Counted from the stretch's first letter, positions 1 through 8,412 are shown. The stretch: 64,000 nucleotides of DNA from Roseovarius litoreus (GCF_900142765.1 NZ_FRCB01000012.1:1-64000); one strand, 5' to 3'. Numbers and translations are program-made. Notes: a model not told the origin generated them from the letters alone.

Positions 1-95
1 ATCGGCATCATCGCCGACCCGATGATCCCGAACGCATGCTCGATCCCGTGGCGTTGAAGGGTTTTGACAAAGGCCTCTTCGGTCGTCATCTTCAT
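1..95 (-). CDS. xsc: Sulfoacetaldehyde acetyltransferase, N-terminal fragment (cut by window edge)
   Basis: Only the first 31 codons are in the window; the gene continues past position 1. The start ATG is at 95-93 and the protein opens MKMTTEEAFVKTLQ, followed by an N-terminal segment (HAFGIIGS) typical of thiamin-diphosphate enzymes of the acetolactate synthase fold and characteristic of Xsc. Xsc converts sulfoacetaldehyde plus phosphate to acetyl phosphate and sulfite in the cytoplasm, the last step of taurine carbon use. It lies about 110 bases downstream of tauR on the same strand and within 4 kb of tpa and tauABC, which supports the call. The catalytic parts cannot be inspected, so the name rests on the N-terminus and the neighbours. 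Confidence 0.85.
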   Translation of the reverse strand, partial: MKMTTEEAFVKTLQRHGIEHAFGIIGSAMMP

Positions 96-203
96 CGGTA
101 TTTCTCCTGCACATGAGACGGGGCCGGGGGTCCGGCGTGGGCGGAAACTAGGCCGGGGGGGGATTTGGCAGTAGGGCCAGAATTGGCGCTGCGATAATGC
201 CAG

Positions 204-1667
204 TCAGCGAAGCTGCGCCAACTCTTCGGCCAGAATGGCGATCCCTTCGGGAATCCGCTCGGACGGGATCGAGGAATAGGCCAGCCGGTAGTAATCCTGA
301 GGGGCGTTCGGGCCACGAAAAAAAGGCCGTCCCGGCTCGATCAGGACGGAGCGGGCCCGCAGGCGGGCGTCCAGCTCTTCGGTGTTCACACCTTCGGGCG
401 CGCGCATCCAGATCGACGAGCCGCCGAACACGCCACGCCCCTCGACATCGAGGCCGTGCTGGCCAAGCGCCTCTTCCATGACCTTGCGGCGACGGGCGAA
501 GACCTGACCCATGCGCCGGATCAGGCTGTCGTAATGCCCGAGGCTGAGAAAATAGGCCGCCGTGCGCTGAATATGGCCGGGGGGATGGCGCAGCACGCTG
601 GCGCGCAGCGCCCGGCATTCACGGATGAACTGGCGCGAGCCGACAAGATAGCCAAGCCGAAGCCCGGGAAAGATCGACTTGGAAAAACTGCCCACATAGA
701 TCACCCGACCATCGGTATCGAGGGATTTGAGCGCTGGAAGCGGCGAGCGCAGGAACGAGATTTCGAACTCGTAGTCGTCTTCGACGATCAGGGCGTCCAT
801 CTCGCGGGCCTTGTCCAGAAGGGCGCGCCGCCGGTCCATCGGCATGGTCGCATTGGTGGGCGCCTGATGGCTGGGCGTGGTGAAGATCACATCGGCATGG
901 GCGGGCAGATCGGCGGGCGGCAACCCGTCACGATCCACATCGACAGAGGCCAGATAACAGCGCGACTGGGTCAGGATATCGCGCAGCGCATGGTAGCACG
1001 GCTCTTCGATGGCGGCGGTGCGGCGCTGTGTCAGCAGAACCTGCGCGGTGAGCCAGAGCGCGTTCTGCGCCCCCATGGTCACCAGCACCTCGTCGGGCTG
1101 GGCGAGGATGCCGCGCCGCGGCAGGGTATGGCGCAGGATGAATTCGATCAGCTTGGGGTCGTCCTGATCGTAATAATCGGTGGTCAGCGCCTGAAAGTCC
1201 TTTTGTCCAAGGGCTTGCAGCGCACAATGCCGCCAGTTCGCATGATCGAACAGCGTCGGATCGGTCTGACCGTAGATGAAGGGATAGCGGTAGCGCGACC
1301 AGTCCTGCGGCTTTTCGGGCGTGCTGCCGCCGGTGTAGCGCCGGCCAAGGGCGCGCGACCAGTCGATGGTATCGCCACCGACATGACGGGCATCGAATTG
1401 TGGCGGCTCGGGCGCATTGTCGGACACGAAATAGCCCGAGCGGTCGCGCGATTCGAGATACTCGCTGGCCTGCAGTTCGGTATAGGCGAGGGTCACGGTG
1501 ATCCGGCTGACACCGAGATGCCTGGCCAGTTTGCGGGAGCTTGGCAGCTTTTCACCCTTGCGGAATCGGCCCGAGAGGATGCCCTCGGCGATCATCTGCT
1601 GAATCTGCGCCTGAAGCGTGCCTTCGGCGTTGGGATTGAGGAAAAAGGTTTCGACCGAGATTGCCAT
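204..1667 (-). CDS. tauR: MocR/GntR-type taurine regulator TauR (PLP-dependent fold)
   Basis: 487 residues. Residues about 1-80 form a GntR-type winged helix (SSRKLARHLGVSRITVT). The rest is a fold-type I aminotransferase-like domain that keeps the PLP lysine in SFSKS (about Lys330). This is the MocR architecture. TauR of this family activates tpa and xsc when taurine is present; I infer that role because the gene lies between tpa and xsc and near tauABC. The protein starts with MAISVETFFLNP at 1667. Upstream there is a CTGGACTTA sequence at 1682-1690 and three direct repeats at 1804-1834, both candidates for regulator binding. Because the aminotransferase domain keeps its lysine, it probably binds PLP as an effector sensor. 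Confidence 0.85.
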   Translation of the reverse strand: MAISVETFFLNPNAEGTLQAQIQQMIAEGILSGRFRKGEKLPSSRKLARHLGVSRITVTLAYTELQASEYLESRDRSGYFVSDNAPEPPQFDARHVGGDTIDWSRALGRRYTGGSTPEKPQDWSRYRYPFIYGQTDPTLFDHANWRHCALQALGQKDFQALTTDYYDQDDPKLIEFILRHTLPRRGILAQPDEVLVTMGAQNALWLTAQVLLTQRRTAAIEEPCYHALRDILTQSRCYLASVDVDRDGLPPADLPAHADVIFTTPSHQAPTNATMPMDRRRALLDKAREMDALIVEDDYEFEISFLRSPLPALKSLDTDGRVIYVGSFSKSIFPGLRLGYLVGSRQFIRECRALRASVLRHPPGHIQRTAAYFLSLGHYDSLIRRMGQVFARRRKVMEEALGQHGLDVEGRGVFGGSSIWMRAPEGVNTEELDARLRARSVLIEPGRPFFRGPNAPQDYYRLAYSSIPSERIPEGIAILAEELAQLR

Positions 1668-1681
1668 GGAGGCAGATTATA

Positions 1682-1690
1682 CTGGACTTA
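1682..1690 (+). promoter_or_regulatory. CTGGACTTA motif upstream of tauR, possible TauR site
   Basis: CTGGACTTA lies 15 bases upstream of the tauR start codon. As I recall it, the TauR recognition element described in Rhodobacter capsulatus is a direct repeat of CTGGAC(T/C)TAA; this copy matches in its first nine bases. I see no second perfect copy next to it, although CTGGTCTGGT follows at about 1704, so autoregulation is a suggestion only. Confidence 0.3.
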
Positions 1691-1802
1691 TCGCGCTGGC
1701 AATCTGGTCTGGTCGAGCGGGATCGCGACCGGCTGCATCCGGATACAAGCCGCGAATCGGTGATATCGATTTGATTAACAACGAAAAACCCGCTTCGGCA
1801 TC

Positions 1803-1834
1803 GCGTCGGTATAACGTCGGTATCGCGTCGGTAT
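1803..1834. repeat. Three direct repeats of CGTCGGTAT at 11-base spacing
   Basis: CGTCGGTAT occurs at 1804-1812, 1815-1823 and 1826-1834, so the copies are in phase with about one DNA turn. On the tauR strand they read ATACCGACG. They lie between tauR (start 1667) and the end of the hupE-like gene (1940). Arrays of direct repeats on one helical face are usual for MocR regulators, so this could be a TauR or second-regulator operator. A chance micro-duplication is the alternative. Confidence 0.5.
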
Positions 1835-1939
1835 CGGCACCGCAAAAGGCCGGGGTTAACAGGGCGAACGCAAGGGTCCGTCCTGTTTGGCCGGTGTTTG
1901 GTACGAAACTTTCCCCGGATCGCGCCCGGATCTGGCGGA

Positions 1940-2542
1940 TCAGCCCAAGGCGATGACGGCGCCCGCAAGGCTGGTCATGCCGCCAAGGACGCGGACCAAC
2001 AGCCCGGACCCGTTTTGCAGGGCGCGAGCAAAAAGAAGGGCGATCACCAGCCCGACCGCGTGAAGACCGGCGGTGGCCAGTGCGAACCCTGCGCCGAACT
2101 GCATCGCCGCCGCGCTGCCGAGTTCGCCACCATGGGCGTGCCCGTGAAACAGCGCCAAGACGGCGACAGCCGCCATGGCCCAGCCAGTTGCCGGGCGAAG
2201 CGCCAGCGCAACCACCACCCCCAGCAGGATGATCGACGCAAGGATCATCGGTTCCACGAAGGGCAAAGGCAGACCGGCAAGGGCCAGTCCGAACCCGATC
2301 AGCATGGCGCTCACGAATGCCGAGGGCACCTGCCAGATGGCGCGCCCGCCGATCTGTGCGGCCCAAAGGCCTACGGCGATCATGGCGAGCACATGATCAA
2401 GGCCGAAAAGCGGATGGGTCACGCCGGCCAAGAATGAGCCGTATTCACCCGGTGGCAGATGTGCTGCAGCGGGTGTGGCGGCCAAGAGCGTGGCCGTGAC
2501 TGTGGCCAAGAGCGGGGCGGAAAGCAGGATACGCGGGGTCAT
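1940..2542 (-). CDS. HupE/UreJ-like membrane protein
   Basis: 200 residues from the ATG at 2542, preceded by CAAGGAGCC (ribosome-binding AAGGAG). The N-terminus is a cleavable signal peptide (about 1-27, ending TPAAAH). After it comes HPLFGLDH, the HPxxGxDH signature of HupE/UreJ proteins, then about six membrane helices with a His-rich segment (ALFHGHAHG). Family members move nickel or cobalt in hydrogenase and urease contexts, but no such enzymes are here. It lies between tauR and tpa, an unusual place, and may simply be co-oriented. Longer reading upstream of 2542 lacks family features, so I chose the ATG with the signal peptide. I looked for a cobalamin riboswitch in 2543-2663 and saw none. 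Confidence 0.8.
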   Translation of the reverse strand: MTPRILLSAPLLATVTATLLAATPAAAHLPPGEYGSFLAGVTHPLFGLDHVLAMIAVGLWAAQIGGRAIWQVPSAFVSAMLIGFGLALAGLPLPFVEPMILASIILLGVVVALALRPATGWAMAAVAVLALFHGHAHGGELGSAAAMQFGAGFALATAGLHAVGLVIALLFARALQNGSGLLVRVLGGMTSLAGAVIALG

Positions 2543-2663
2543 GTGGCTCCTTGATGGGTCAGCCGGCGCCTCGGGATGAGTCGCGCCTTGAATCAGGACA
2601 GCACCTGCCCGGTGAGAATGCAAGGCGCGAGGCAAATGCCCAAGGGGCAAGGCACCGCCCAAC

Positions 2664-2693
2664 AAAAAGCCCCGGCGGTGTAACGCGCCGGGG
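2664..2693 (-). terminator. Rho-independent terminator after tpa
   Basis: CCCCGGCG (2670-2677) and CGCCGGGG (2686-2693) form an 8-bp stem with an 8-base loop. On the minus strand the stem is followed by CTTTTTGTT. It lies 35 bases past the tpa stop codon and would end the tpa transcript before the hupE-like gene. Confidence 0.8.
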
Positions 2694-2727
2694 AGTAGGG
2701 AAGAGGTGGCGTGACCGGCTGTGCCGG

Positions 2728-4113
2728 TCAGCCGAAGACTTTGGTGAGTGCCTTGTCGGTTGCCTCGACGATCTGGTCGATATCGCTTTTGGTGGCGATC
2801 AGAGCGGGCGAGTAGCACAGCGTGTTGTTGAAGCCGGGGATCGAGCGGTTGGTCACGCCGATCACCACGCCTTGCGCCATGCAGTCGGCGACGACGGCCT
2901 GAGCCTGCTTTTCGGGCACCGGTTCCTTGGTGCTGCGGTCGGCGACCAGTTCGGCGCCGAGGAACAGCCCCTTGCCGCGCACCTGGCCGATCACGGCATG
3001 CTTGTCCTGAAGCGCGCGCAGCTGGTCGATCATGTAGTCGCCCATGGCCACGGTGTTGGCCAGAAGATCCTCTTCTTCGATGATGGCCATGTTTTCGAGC
3101 GCCGCTGCCGGGCCTGCGGTGCAGCCCCCGAAGGTCGAGATGTCACGGAAGTAATCGAGCGGGTCGGTCATGTCCTCCTTGAACATGTCGAACACCTTCT
3201 CGTTGGTCACGCAGCAGGCGATCGCGGCATAGCCCGAGGCGACGCCCTTGGCCATGGTCACGAAATCGGGCTCGACGCCGTAATGCTGGTAGCCGAACCA
3301 TGTGCCGGTGCGCCCGATGCCGCAGACGACCTCGTCGATATGCAGCAGGATGTCGTATTTGCGGCAGATCTCCTGCACGCGGGGCCAGTAGCCGGGCGGA
3401 GGCGTGATGACGCCGCCACCTGCGGTGACCGGCTCGAGGCAGAGCGCGCCGACGGTATCGGGGCCTTCGGCGAGGATCACCTCTTCGATGGCGTCGGCGG
3501 CGCGGATGCCGTAATCCTCGCCGGTGAGATCCCATTGCGCGCGGTATTCAAGGCAGTGCGGCACGCGCACGAAGCCGGGGGCGAAGGGGCCATACTGGGC
3601 GTTGCGCTCGTCCTGACCGCCGCAGGACATCGTGCCCAAGGTGGAGCCGTGGTAATCGCGGTCGCGGTAGAGGATCTTGTACTTCTTGCCGCCATAGCGC
3701 TTGTGGGCGATCTGGCGGACCATCTTGAAGGCTTTCTCGTTCGCCTCGGAGCCGGAATTGGTGTAGTAGACGCGGCTCATGCCGGGCATTTTCGAGATCA
3801 GCTTTTCCGAGAACAGAGCGCCGGGGATCGAGCCTGCGGAGCCGGCGAAATAGTTCAGCTTGATGAGCTGGTCACGCACGGCATTGGCGATGCGCTCGCG
3901 GCCATAGCCGACATTGACGGTCCAGACGCCGCCCGAGACGCCGTCGATATGTTCCTTGCCGTGCTGGTCCCAGACGCGCATGCCGCGGCCCTCGACGATG
4001 ATGCGCGGCTCGCCGGTCTCGAAGGTCTTGTGCTGCATCAGGTGATGCCAGACATGGGCGCGGTCGGCCTCGACGATTTTGGCGATGTCGTTCGGCAGTG
4101 TTCCGTCCATCAT
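2728..4113 (-). CDS. tpa: Taurine--pyruvate aminotransferase
   Basis: 461 residues. Class III aminotransferase that moves the amino group of taurine to pyruvate, giving sulfoacetaldehyde and alanine; the product is the Xsc substrate. The sequence shows the class III features in order: GVSGGVWTVNVGYG near the N-terminus, YTNSGSEANEKA (cofactor phosphate binding), IDEVVCGIGRTG, and the PLP lysine in AKGVASGY (about Lys289). The protein opens MMDGTLPNDIAKIVEAD, typical of roseobacter Tpa. I chose the ATG at 4113 because GGAGA precedes it by 6 bases; in-frame ATGs at 4125 and 4149 lack such a site. Divergent from tauABC across a 403-base gap, and presumably activated by TauR. Confidence 0.92.
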   Translation of the reverse strand: MMDGTLPNDIAKIVEADRAHVWHHLMQHKTFETGEPRIIVEGRGMRVWDQHGKEHIDGVSGGVWTVNVGYGRERIANAVRDQLIKLNYFAGSAGSIPGALFSEKLISKMPGMSRVYYTNSGSEANEKAFKMVRQIAHKRYGGKKYKILYRDRDYHGSTLGTMSCGGQDERNAQYGPFAPGFVRVPHCLEYRAQWDLTGEDYGIRAADAIEEVILAEGPDTVGALCLEPVTAGGGVITPPPGYWPRVQEICRKYDILLHIDEVVCGIGRTGTWFGYQHYGVEPDFVTMAKGVASGYAAIACCVTNEKVFDMFKEDMTDPLDYFRDISTFGGCTAGPAAALENMAIIEEEDLLANTVAMGDYMIDQLRALQDKHAVIGQVRGKGLFLGAELVADRSTKEPVPEKQAQAVVADCMAQGVVIGVTNRSIPGFNNTLCYSPALIATKSDIDQIVEATDKALTKVFG

Positions 4114-4516
4114 GGGGTTCTCCATCGGGTTGGGTCCGGCGTATCGCAAAAGGCACGATGCCGGGGCCAGTCGTGTTCATGGCCATCACTACAGCCCCGA
4201 ATCCCGGGTTACGGATAGGGCCAGTTCGAGCCTTTGATTATTGCCAAAAATGACGCTTGATGAAAGTGCATGGGAATCAATATGAGAATTTTCGCTGAAT
4301 TTCCGTCCAACTTGGCAGGATGACAGTTTCCGAAAACCTGAAATAGCGCTTTTGGCTGCATAAAACCGTTGAACGGAATCCCATTATCGGGTCGGATCGG
4401 GATGCACTGCGATATACTGGTCCGGCGTCTGTGACACGGATCATGGTCGCATGGCCGCCGTCAGGCGGCACAGCGGATAGAAAAGAAAAACGAAAACCAA
4501 CGGGAGATGACGAAAC
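4114..4516. promoter_or_regulatory. Divergent tpa / tauABC control region
   Basis: 403 bases without a gene between the divergently read tpa and tauA. It must hold both promoters. CTGGCCCTATCC (minus strand, about 4213-4224) and ATACTGGTCC (about 4413-4422) loosely resemble the CTGGACTTA motif next to tauR, but no perfect repeat pair is visible. An A/G-rich stretch (about 4479-4498) runs into the tauA ribosome-binding site CGGGAGATG (4501-4509). Confidence 0.5.
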
Positions 4517-5515
4517 ATGACACTCAAGACCAGACTGATGGCAGCGGTGGCCGGCTCGGCGATGCTGGCTGGAGCGACAGCTGCGAGCGCCGAAGAGATC
4601 ACGGTTGGCTACTTCCTCGAATGGCCGATGCCGTTCCAGTACGCCAAGGTGATGGGCACCTATGACAAAGAGATGGGCATGACCGTCAACTGGCGCGCCT
4701 TCGACACCGGCACCGCGATGAGTGCCGCGATGGCCTCGGGCGATGTGCAGCTGTCGGTGAGCCAGGGCGTGCCGCCCTTCGTGGTGGCCACGAGCGCGGG
4801 TCAGGATCTTCAGATCGTCGACGTGGCCGTGTCCTATTCGGACAACGACAACTGCGTCGTGGCCGAGGCGCTCGAGATCGACAAGACCAATGCCGCCGAA
4901 CTGGCGGGCAAGAAGGTCGCCGTGCCGCTGGGCACCGCGGCGCATTACGGTTTCCTCAAGCAGATGAACCATTTCGGCGTCGATGTCGCATCGCTCGACG
5001 TGGTCAACATGGCGCCGCCCGAGGGTGCCGCCGCGATCGCACAGGGAGCGGTCGACATGTTCTGCGGCTGGGGCGGAAGCCTGCGCCGCGCCAAGGAGCA
5101 CGGCAACGTGCTGCTGACCGGCGCCGAGAAGGAAGAGCTGGGCATTCTGGTGTTCGACGTCACCAGCGGACCGTCCTCGTTCATCGCGGAAAACCCCGAT
5201 GTGGTCGCGGCCTTCCTGAAGGTGACGGGCGATGCCAACGCGATGTGGGCGGACCCGGCCAACCGGGACGAGATGCTGCCCGTGATCGCCAAGGACAGCG
5301 GTATGGACCTCGAGGCCACTGCGGCGACCATCGACACCTTCGTGTTCCCGTCGGTCGACGAGCAGCTGACGGCCAAGTGGCTGGGTGGCGGCGCGCAGGA
5401 GTTCATGAAGGGCGTCGCGGACGTCTTCGTGGAAGCCGGCAGCATCGACGCAGCGCTGGAAACCTATGAAAACAACGTGAACACAGGCCCGCTTCAGCAA
5501 GCGCAGGGCATGTAA
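4517..5515 (+). CDS. tauA: Taurine ABC transporter, periplasmic binding protein
   Basis: 332 residues, start ATG 4517 behind GGGAGATGACGAAAC. A Sec signal peptide of about 25 residues (ending TAASAEE) leads into a type II periplasmic binding fold of the NMT1/SsuA-like family (EITVGYFLEWPMPFQYAKV...). It should capture taurine in the periplasm and deliver it to TauC. First of three genes (tauA, tauB, tauC) reading away from tpa, with 79 bases to tauB. The family also holds sulfonate and nitrate binders; the tpa/xsc/tauR context makes taurine the best substrate call. Confidence 0.9.
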   Translation: MTLKTRLMAAVAGSAMLAGATAASAEEITVGYFLEWPMPFQYAKVMGTYDKEMGMTVNWRAFDTGTAMSAAMASGDVQLSVSQGVPPFVVATSAGQDLQIVDVAVSYSDNDNCVVAEALEIDKTNAAELAGKKVAVPLGTAAHYGFLKQMNHFGVDVASLDVVNMAPPEGAAAIAQGAVDMFCGWGGSLRRAKEHGNVLLTGAEKEELGILVFDVTSGPSSFIAENPDVVAAFLKVTGDANAMWADPANRDEMLPVIAKDSGMDLEATAATIDTFVFPSVDEQLTAKWLGGGAQEFMKGVADVFVEAGSIDAALETYENNVNTGPLQQAQGM

Positions 5516-5594
5516 TCACGCAGCTTTCGACGCGGGTCCGGGCGGTTGCCGTCCGGACCCGCAGTCTTTCAAATTTTCAAAGAACGGGGGCGGG

Positions 5595-6404
5595 ATGTCG
5601 ACGCTATCCATCGAAAACGTCTCGATGCGTTTCGATCTGCCGAACGGGAGCCATGTGCAGGCTCTCAAGGACGTGACGCTTGAATTGCAGAGCGGCGAGT
5701 TGATGAGCGTTCTTGGCCCGTCGGGCTGTGGCAAGACCACGCTGCTCAACATCCTTGCCGGATTTTTGGCGCCGACCGAAGGGCGCATCATGCTGGACGA
5801 TCATCAGGTCAAGGGGCCGGACGCGGAACGCGGCATGGTCTTTCAGCAGGGCGCGCTGTTCGAGTGGATGAGCGTGCGCGACAATGTGAGCTTCGGGCCG
5901 CGCATGGCCGGTCGCTCGAAATCGGATTACATGGGCAATGTCGATCACCTGCTCGAGGTGGTGGGGCTGAAGGATTTCAAGGACAAGGCGGTTTACGAGC
6001 TGTCGGGGGGCATGCAGCAGCGGGTCGCACTGGCGCGTTGCCTTGCCAATGACCCGGACGTGATCCTGATGGACGAGCCGCTTGGCGCGCTGGACGCGCT
6101 GACGCGGGAAAAGATGCAAGGGCTGGTCCTCAAGCTTTGGAAAGAGACCGGCAAGACGATCATCCTGATCACCCATTCGGTCGAAGAGGCGCTTTTGCTG
6201 GGCGAGCGGCTGCTGGTCATGGCGCCGCGTCCGGGCCGCATCCATCGCGAATACCGCCTGCCTTTCGCCGATGACGGGGTCGGGCGCGATCTGCGCGAGG
6301 TCAAGAAGAACCCCGAGTTCGCCCAGAAACGCGAAGAAATCCTGTCGATGATCTGGGACATGGAAGAAGAGATCATGGGCCGCACCGAGGAGACTGCCGG
6401 ATGA
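5595..6404 (+). CDS. tauB: Taurine ABC transporter, ATPase subunit
   Basis: 269 residues. A complete ABC ATPase: Walker A GPSGCGKTT (41-49), Q-loop in VFQQGALFEW, signature LSGGMQQR, Walker B VILMDEP, D-loop GALDAL and switch histidine in LITHSVEEA. Members of this importer class (TauB/SsuB) drive uptake by the cognate permease. The 3' end overlaps the tauC start by four bases (ATGA), so translation is probably coupled. A GGGGGCGGG sequence precedes the start. Confidence 0.92.
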   Translation: MSTLSIENVSMRFDLPNGSHVQALKDVTLELQSGELMSVLGPSGCGKTTLLNILAGFLAPTEGRIMLDDHQVKGPDAERGMVFQQGALFEWMSVRDNVSFGPRMAGRSKSDYMGNVDHLLEVVGLKDFKDKAVYELSGGMQQRVALARCLANDPDVILMDEPLGALDALTREKMQGLVLKLWKETGKTIILITHSVEEALLLGERLLVMAPRPGRIHREYRLPFADDGVGRDLREVKKNPEFAQKREEILSMIWDMEEEIMGRTEETAG

Positions 6405-7666
6405 TCCTGCTCATCATATATGTCGCGGTTTTCGCCCTGTCTTTCTTTGTGGTGCGCAAGGTGCTGCGCGGAGCGATGACGCGAAGCGATTTCACCTCGC
6501 TCAAGACGGTGACATTCGGTGACGAGAGCGCCGTGCGCCCGGACCGCTGGGCCAGTGTCATTTCGGTGGTGACGATCTTTCTTCTGTGGGGGGCGTTCAC
6601 GGGCAGCAAATGGGTGCCGATCCATGCGCCCGGCCCCTTTGTGGGCGAGACGCAGTTCACCTATACGCTGGAAGCGCCCGACGGCACGCGCGACGACGCG
6701 ACGGTCTATGCGCAGGTGTTCAAGGTCGGAGAAGAGGTCTCGGCGCCCGAAGTCGATCCGGGTGACGGCTTTGCCAAGAACGATTCGATTGTTGTGGGGG
6801 CATGGCGGTCGGAACTGCTGTTGATGGACAAGAATGACGAGGTGAGCCGCAGCGACGGCGCGCGCGTTGTGGCGATCGATGGCCAGCCTGTCGACCAAGG
6901 GGGCGCGGTAGAGGTGGCCGACGGCACCGTTGTCGTCACCTCGAAGGGCGCGTTGAATTTCAGCCCGTCCAAGGGGATGCAGATGGAGCCGATCTGGCTG
7001 CCCGCGCCCGAGGCGGTTGTGGCGCGCGTCGGCGAGATCGCAAGCCAAGGCTATCAGAACTTCACCCTTTGGGAGCATCTCTACTGGTCGCTTGTGCGGG
7101 TGATCGTGGGCTTCTTCTTTGGCGCGCTCGTGGGCATTCCGCTGGGCTATGCCATGGGGCTGAGCGACTGGTTCCGGGGCTGGTTCGATCCGATCGTGGA
7201 ATTCATGCGCCCGGTGCCGCCGCTGGCCCTGATCCCGCTGGTGATCATCTGGGCGGGGATCGGCGAGACCGGCAAGATCATCCTGCTGTTCCTTGCGGCC
7301 TTGTGGATCATGACCATCGCGGCCCGCGCGGGCGTGTCGGGCGTGGCGATTTCCAAGGTGCACGCGGCCTATTCGCTGGGGGCGAGCAAGTGGCAGTTGA
7401 TGCGGTATGTCATCATGCCCAACAGCCTGCCCGAGATCTTTACCGGCGCACGCGTCGCGATGGGGGTCTGCTGGGGCACGGTTGTGGCTGCCGAACTGGT
7501 GGCCGCCGAAAAGGGCGCGGGCATGATGATCATGGTCGCCTCGCGGTTCCAGCTCACCGATATCGTGCTGATGGGGATCATCCTGATCGGGGTGATCGGC
7601 TATGGCATCGATATCCTTATGCGCAAGGCCGAGAAATGGCTTGTGCCGTGGAAAGGCCGGGTCTGA
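6401..7666 (+). CDS. tauC: Taurine ABC transporter permease with N-terminal extracytoplasmic insert
   Basis: 421 residues, against about 280 for the E. coli TauC type. The C-terminal half (about 215-421) is the normal BPD_transp_1 permease with the EAA-like loop (AAYSLGASKWQLMRYVIMP). The N-terminal 210 residues add two membrane helices (about 1-20 and 50-68) and a soluble segment of about 130 residues (FTYTLEAPDGTRDD..., ...SKGALNFSPSKGMQ) that should face the periplasm. The extra part could contact TauA or act as a gate. It overlaps tauB by four bases and ends the tau operon. The extension is continuous in frame and has normal codon use, so it is not a fusion artefact of a frameshift. Confidence 0.88.
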   Translation: MILLIIYVAVFALSFFVVRKVLRGAMTRSDFTSLKTVTFGDESAVRPDRWASVISVVTIFLLWGAFTGSKWVPIHAPGPFVGETQFTYTLEAPDGTRDDATVYAQVFKVGEEVSAPEVDPGDGFAKNDSIVVGAWRSELLLMDKNDEVSRSDGARVVAIDGQPVDQGGAVEVADGTVVVTSKGALNFSPSKGMQMEPIWLPAPEAVVARVGEIASQGYQNFTLWEHLYWSLVRVIVGFFFGALVGIPLGYAMGLSDWFRGWFDPIVEFMRPVPPLALIPLVIIWAGIGETGKIILLFLAALWIMTIAARAGVSGVAISKVHAAYSLGASKWQLMRYVIMPNSLPEIFTGARVAMGVCWGTVVAAELVAAEKGAGMMIMVASRFQLTDIVLMGIILIGVIGYGIDILMRKAEKWLVPWKGRV

Positions 7667-7684
7667 TCCCGGGGCCGGAGGCAT

Positions 7685-7728
7685 GTGCGCGCCAGGCGTG
7701 AACGCCTGTCTTGCAGGGCGGCGCGCAC
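7685..7728 (+). terminator. Nested hairpin downstream of tauC
   Basis: An outer stem GTGCGCGCC (7685-7693) / GGCGCGCAC (7720-7728) encloses an inner stem AGGCGT (7694-7699) / ACGCCT (7702-7707). No T-tract follows, so it may slow or protect the tauABC transcript end instead of acting as a classical terminator. It sits 18 bases after the tauC stop. Confidence 0.45.
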
Positions 7729-7785
7729 GGCCGAGGCGCAAGAGCGCTGTTGCGGGCCGTGAGCCATGCGGCGTAAGGGTGCGCA

Positions 7786-8388
7786 ATGTCGCTTGAATTG
7801 CTCACCGCCCTTGTCGCCTTTGCCTTTGTCACGGTCATCACGCCGGGGCCGAACAACCTCATGCTGATGGCGTCGGGGGCCAATTTCGGGTTCCGCCGCT
7901 CGGTACCGCATATGCTGGGCATCGGTCTGGGCTTTCCGTCGATGGTGTTCCTTGTGGGCATCGGCGTCATGCAGCTGTTCGACCTGTGGCCGCCGAGTTA
8001 CCTGATCCTCAAGGTGCTGAGCGTGGCGTATCTGCTGTATCTGGCGTGGAAGATCGCCAATGCAGCGCCGCCGAAAGAAGCGAGGTCCGAGGGGCGCCCG
8101 CTGACCTTCGTGCAATCGGCGGCATTTCAATGGGTCAATCCCAAGGCGTGGTCCATGGCGTTGTCGGCGATCACGCTGTACGCGACGAGCCGGGATCTGG
8201 CGGCGGTTCTGTGGGTCGCGGGCACCTATGTGGCGGTGTCGACGGTCAGCACGACAAGCTGGACGGTGCTGGGCCAGCAAATGCGCCGCCTGCTGAACAG
8301 CCCGGCAAAGCTGCGGCTGTTCAACCGGGTGATGGCGGGGCTGCTGGTGGCGACGCTGATTCCCGTGCTATGGCCCGGACAGGGGTGA
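7786..8388 (+). CDS. LysE/RhtB-family exporter
   Basis: 200 residues. Six predicted membrane helices and the family opening TPGPNNLMLMASGANFGFRRS, then GIGLGFPSMVFLVGIGV and FQWVNPKAWSMAL, identify a LysE/RhtB/ArgO-type amino-acid or small-metabolite exporter in the inner membrane. Substrate not predictable; some LysE-like proteins near taurine genes have been proposed to export amines or sulfonates, but nothing here proves a link. ATG 7786 follows AAGGGTGCGCA. The next gene starts 24 bases later on the same strand, suggesting cotranscription. Confidence 0.85.
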   Translation: MSLELLTALVAFAFVTVITPGPNNLMLMASGANFGFRRSVPHMLGIGLGFPSMVFLVGIGVMQLFDLWPPSYLILKVLSVAYLLYLAWKIANAAPPKEARSEGRPLTFVQSAAFQWVNPKAWSMALSAITLYATSRDLAAVLWVAGTYVAVSTVSTTSWTVLGQQMRRLLNSPAKLRLFNRVMAGLLVATLIPVLWPGQG

Positions 8389-8412
8389 TTTCGGATCGAG
8401 GGAGACGGGGCC

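Noticed and set aside
2543..2663. Cobalamin riboswitch upstream of the HupE/UreJ-like gene
   Set aside because: I looked for the B12-box and flanking stems on the minus strand and found no convincing match.
2551..4218. Long plus-strand open frame opposite tpa
   Set aside because: It is the antisense shadow of a clear class III aminotransferase; composition is His/Asp/Gly-rich nonsense typical of high-GC antisense frames and no family is visible.
5993..7786. Minus-strand open frame of nearly 600 codons opposite tauB/tauC
   Set aside because: Antisense of two well-supported transporter genes, rich in His/Arg/Asp, no recognised domain.
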